Shown one piece after another: positions 6,919 to 8,636 of a stretch of 8,636 nucleotides of DNA. The position numbers were made by a program, and so were the translations under genes. Each line of letters begins with the position of its first letter. Position 1 is the stretch's first letter. The notes under the pieces are model-generated. The model had not been told where the DNA came from. It did not search any database and worked only from the letters and a program-made list of their open reading frames with translations. This DNA is from Gammaproteobacteria bacterium (GTDB lineage Bacteria > Pseudomonadota > Gammaproteobacteria > UBA12402): NCBI GenBank assembly GCA_028282395.1, contig JANQHY010000098.1, positions 1-8,636 of the forward strand, given 5' to 3'.

Positions 6919-7281
6919 CTACTGTCTGTTTTTATTTTTGCAATTCAGAAACTTCTCTTTTGACAATAATACAAATGTAAAGCTAACAGATGGCTCTTTT
7001 GCATAGAGGTTTAAAAATTCTTTTGCTGCTCTTTGACAAACTTCTCTATAAACATCCCAAGTCTCTGACGTTCGAATTGCGCTACTAAAATCAGCAATCA
7101 TCTCCATTGGAGCATGCTTTTTTCCATCTATAATTTTAATCCCATCAATGCCGAGAATCGCAAAACCATGTTTGAAGCTTTCTTCTATAAATTCGAATGC
7201 CCGTACAGGAGGTAGAAACACTTCATTACTTTTAAATAAAGAGTAAACTCTATATTTTTCAATAAATTGTTCTGATGTCAT
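6919..7281 (-). CDS. Hypothetical 120-residue soluble protein (weak resemblance to immunity-type proteins)
   Basis: I do not recognise this protein with confidence. From ATG 7281 it has 120 residues, with no signal peptide or membrane segment. It has a helix-strand pattern AFEFIEESFKHGFAILGIDG (28-47), then IADFSS (62-67), a helix TWDVYREVCQRAAKEFLNLY (74-93), a strand VSFTFVLL (99-106) and a basic C-terminus. The 'A..FIE...AILG.D' pattern followed by a late 'W...Y..A' helix loosely recalls Imm40-type immunity proteins of polymorphic toxin systems. This is memory-based and weak, and no toxin gene is visible. The frame extends to a TTG at 7359 (146 residues), but a TTGACA-type promoter lies inside that extension, favouring the ATG even though its Shine-Dalgarno is poor. 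It lies on the same strand as the membrane protein upstream, 94 bases away. Confidence 0.6.
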   Translation of the reverse strand: MTSEQFIEKYRVYSLFKSNEVFLPPVRAFEFIEESFKHGFAILGIDGIKIIDGKKHAPMEMIADFSSAIRTSETWDVYREVCQRAAKEFLNLYAKEPSVSFTFVLLSKEKFLNCKNKNRQ

Positions 7282-7310
7282 GATCTTTTGTCTCGCTTTA
7301 GATTTTAGCA

Positions 7311-7338
7311 ACTTTAGCCAAAAAAAGTTTCCTGTCAA
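7311..7338 (-). promoter_or_regulatory. Predicted promoter of the 120-residue protein gene
   Basis: Minus-strand perfect -35 TTGACA (7333-7338), 16-base spacer, -10 TAAAGT (7311-7316, four of six). Transcription would start near 7304, about 23 bases before ATG 7281. If real, the upstream TTG start at 7359 is not the one used from this transcript. Confidence 0.45.
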
Positions 7339-7375
7339 GAGATCTTCTTGTATTCTCAATTCAAGCTATGCAAGA

Positions 7376-7876
7376 CTACACTAATGGCAGTAGAAAAATA
7401 CTAATGGCAATAGCGGGTATAATGAGACAGCCTAATAGAAGGTCAATCAATGCAATAACGAATGATTTGCTTTTCTTAACATGAGCTTTTAATCGAGGAG
7501 CGCGAATACTTTTTACGAAAAAAAGAATAAGCAACCCAATTGTAATCAGTGTAAAGCATAACCATAATGCCATGATAGTTTTCTCAGGGGGATTTAGCCA
7601 TAAGTGTGCAAAAGTATAGGTATGCGTGTCCCCTCCATCATAGGAAAAGAAGGAGGCAAGTAAATAGAAAAATTGTAGTAAGATGCTACGAGTATAGCGT
7701 CTCTGTTCTATATCTTTGCGTAGAATAACCATGCCAAGAGAGTAATAGATGGATCGGTATAGATATTCAGGAATGGCTAGTATATACATCAACCAGCCAA
7801 ATGTAAGCATTCGGAAAATATACCCAAGTAGAAAGGTGAGAGTGAAGATAAGGGAAAATGCATGGCTTTTTTTCAT
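7376..7876 (-). CDS. Hypothetical multi-pass inner-membrane protein
   Basis: Unrecognised membrane protein, 166 residues from ATG 7876. Hydrophobic segments run at about 6-34, 65-79, 100-122 and 139-163, giving roughly four helices, with basic loops (RKDIEQRRYTR and RAPRLKAHVKKSK) expected in the cytoplasm. Between segments two and three lies a short loop with DGGDTHTYTF. The frame extends 11 codons further to a TTG at 7909 (SRLKRWWYEK, basic and aromatic), which has no ribosome binding site. The ATG has only a weak GGTGG about 10 bases upstream, so the start is uncertain. It is upstream of, and on the same strand as, the 120-residue protein gene. No function is assigned; RDD-like or stress-type small membrane proteins were considered, but no diagnostic motif is visible. 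Confidence 0.65.
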   Translation of the reverse strand: MKKSHAFSLIFTLTFLLGYIFRMLTFGWLMYILAIPEYLYRSIYYSLGMVILRKDIEQRRYTRSILLQFFYLLASFFSYDGGDTHTYTFAHLWLNPPEKTIMALWLCFTLITIGLLILFFVKSIRAPRLKAHVKKSKSFVIALIDLLLGCLIIPAIAISIFLLPLV

Positions 7877-7977
7877 TTTCTCATACCACCAACGTTTGAG
7901 TCTAGACAAGATTGTTAGTAATGATTTTAATAGATATCGTTTTCATTGTAAACGCTTAATAGAGAAGATACTTATAG

Positions 7978-8006
7978 ATTATAGTGGCTAACCTTAGATA
8001 GGTAAG
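7978..8006 (-). promoter_or_regulatory. Possible promoter of the membrane-protein gene
   Basis: Minus-strand perfect -10 TATAAT (7978-7983) with a poor -35 CTTACC (8001-8006) at 17-base spacing, about 95 bases before ATG 7876 or 62 before TTG 7909. Confidence 0.35.
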
Positions 8007-8071
8007 TTTATTCTTTCTTTGCTTCAATATTTAATCGCACAAGTATGAATATATTATAAACACTATTAATA

Positions 8072-8100
8072 TTGATTTACGCTTTTTCAATTGTTATGAT
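8072..8100 (+). promoter_or_regulatory. Predicted extended -10 promoter for the truncated plus-strand gene
   Basis: TTGATT (8072-8077), 17-base spacer, TATGAT (8095-8100) preceded by TG at 8092-8093, giving an extended -10. The predicted transcript start is about 35 bases before ATG 8141. This is the best-formed promoter in the window. Confidence 0.55.
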
Positions 8101-8140
8101 TTAATTGTTGTAGGAGCAATATCAATAAAAGGAGTAGCTA

Positions 8141-8636
8141 ATGTACACTAAAAACTTACAAAATGGAAAAGAGATTTTTCCTCATGAACTATTGTTTATT
8201 TTTACCACGGCTATTTTTGTTCGCTATTATAAAAATAATGATGCAAATAGTGAGAGTTATGCGAATGAGTTAAATAAACAAGCCATTAATATGAAAAATC
8301 TTGTAAAAAACTCTGCTGAAGTAATGTGTGGCATGGTTGGTTTTGATAATGTCTCTTTTAAAAAGGCAGATCCATTAGAGAACGGCAAAAAATCCTTTTT
8401 AAGGCGTAATGAAAGTAAAAGAGTATTAGGTGAACTTAAAAAGTTGCTGGATGAAAATAGAGATAATCTTCAATCTAATAAAGGCTGGCAAGAGTTTATT
8501 AATCAATGTATCTCTATGTTAAATAACGAGATTTATAATTTAAAAAATTCAACTAAGAATGAAAACTTAATTAGGTGTCTGAGCTCTGTTAAAAACATGT
8601 ATTGTAGCGTTATGTTGTTAACCGCTGTTTGGAAAA
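8141..8636 (+). CDS. Hypothetical protein, N-terminal 165 residues (3' end beyond window)
   Basis: An open frame from ATG 8141 to the right edge without a stop, preceded by a strong AAAGGAG 6 bases from the ATG and by a good promoter. The protein begins MYTKNLQNGKEIFPHELLFI. It is rich in Asn, Lys, Ser and Leu, with a mildly hydrophobic stretch at 14-28 (too short and broken for a confident signal or anchor) and several predicted helices, for example KRVLGELKKLLDENRDNL (93-110). A hydrophobic Cys-containing stretch lies near the edge (YCSVMLLTAVW). No family is recognised. The low GC and Asn/Lys-rich composition resemble the kinase-like gene at 4595 and fit an accessory or effector-type protein, but that is inference. 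Confidence 0.7.
   Translation, partial: MYTKNLQNGKEIFPHELLFIFTTAIFVRYYKNNDANSESYANELNKQAINMKNLVKNSAEVMCGMVGFDNVSFKKADPLENGKKSFLRRNESKRVLGELKKLLDENRDNLQSNKGWQEFINQCISMLNNEIYNLKNSTKNENLIRCLSSVKNMYCSVMLLTAVWK

Noticed and set aside
7913..7957. Minus-strand 14-codon frame (ATG to TAG) just upstream of the membrane-protein gene, as a leader peptide
   Set aside because: No Shine-Dalgarno, no codon bias suggesting attenuation, and such short frames are frequent in AT-rich DNA.
7749..7991. Plus-strand 80-codon open frame
   Set aside because: Mostly antisense to the membrane-protein gene, with no Shine-Dalgarno and a composition typical of a shadow frame.

Overview
The window looks like chromosomal DNA of an AT-rich gammaproteobacterium. 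A host-associated member of the Legionellales/Coxiellaceae is my best guess. That guess rests on the tandem APC amino-acid permeases, the low GC, and a eukaryote-like kinase-fold protein with a C-terminal membrane anchor. No rRNA or other marker gene is present to confirm it.

Left part (1-4424): metabolic and housekeeping-type genes. Two tandem, closely related aspartate-symporter-like APC permeases lie on the minus strand; the second-transcribed one runs off the left edge. Next, on the plus strand, is a HAD subfamily IA phosphatase resembling YieH. It converges, with a 5-base gap, on a minus-strand pair: a DUF2520 Rossmann protein and, 24 bases downstream, a RimJ/RimL-type GNAT acetyltransferase. 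That pair looks like one operon.

Right part (about 4560-8636): visibly AT-richer, made of shorter and mostly unrecognised genes with longer non-coding gaps, as expected of an accessory or effector-type region. The main gene (4595-5896) encodes a 433-residue protein. Its middle aligns by eye with the protein-kinase fold: beta3 Lys, hinge, a catalytic-loop Asp with the following Asn lost, DLD in place of DFG at the exact expected spacing, and an alpha-F-like helix. It ends in glycine-rich hydrophobic segments. It is followed by an alpha/beta hydrolase (minus), an unrecognised 120-residue soluble protein (minus), a four-helix membrane protein (minus), and a plus-strand gene truncated by the right edge that has a good promoter and ribosome binding site.

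The most distinctive observation is that the last 65 bases of the kinase-like gene, stop codon included, recur on the same strand at 6844-6908 (50/65 identical, no gaps), with the reading frame and the C-terminal peptide conserved. No start codon or gene body precedes this second copy. It is the 3' stump of a lost paralogue or a duplicated tail. The two copies bracket the alpha/beta hydrolase gene, whose predicted promoter lies just upstream of its start, next to the stump. No mobile element, CRISPR array, tRNA or rRNA was seen.
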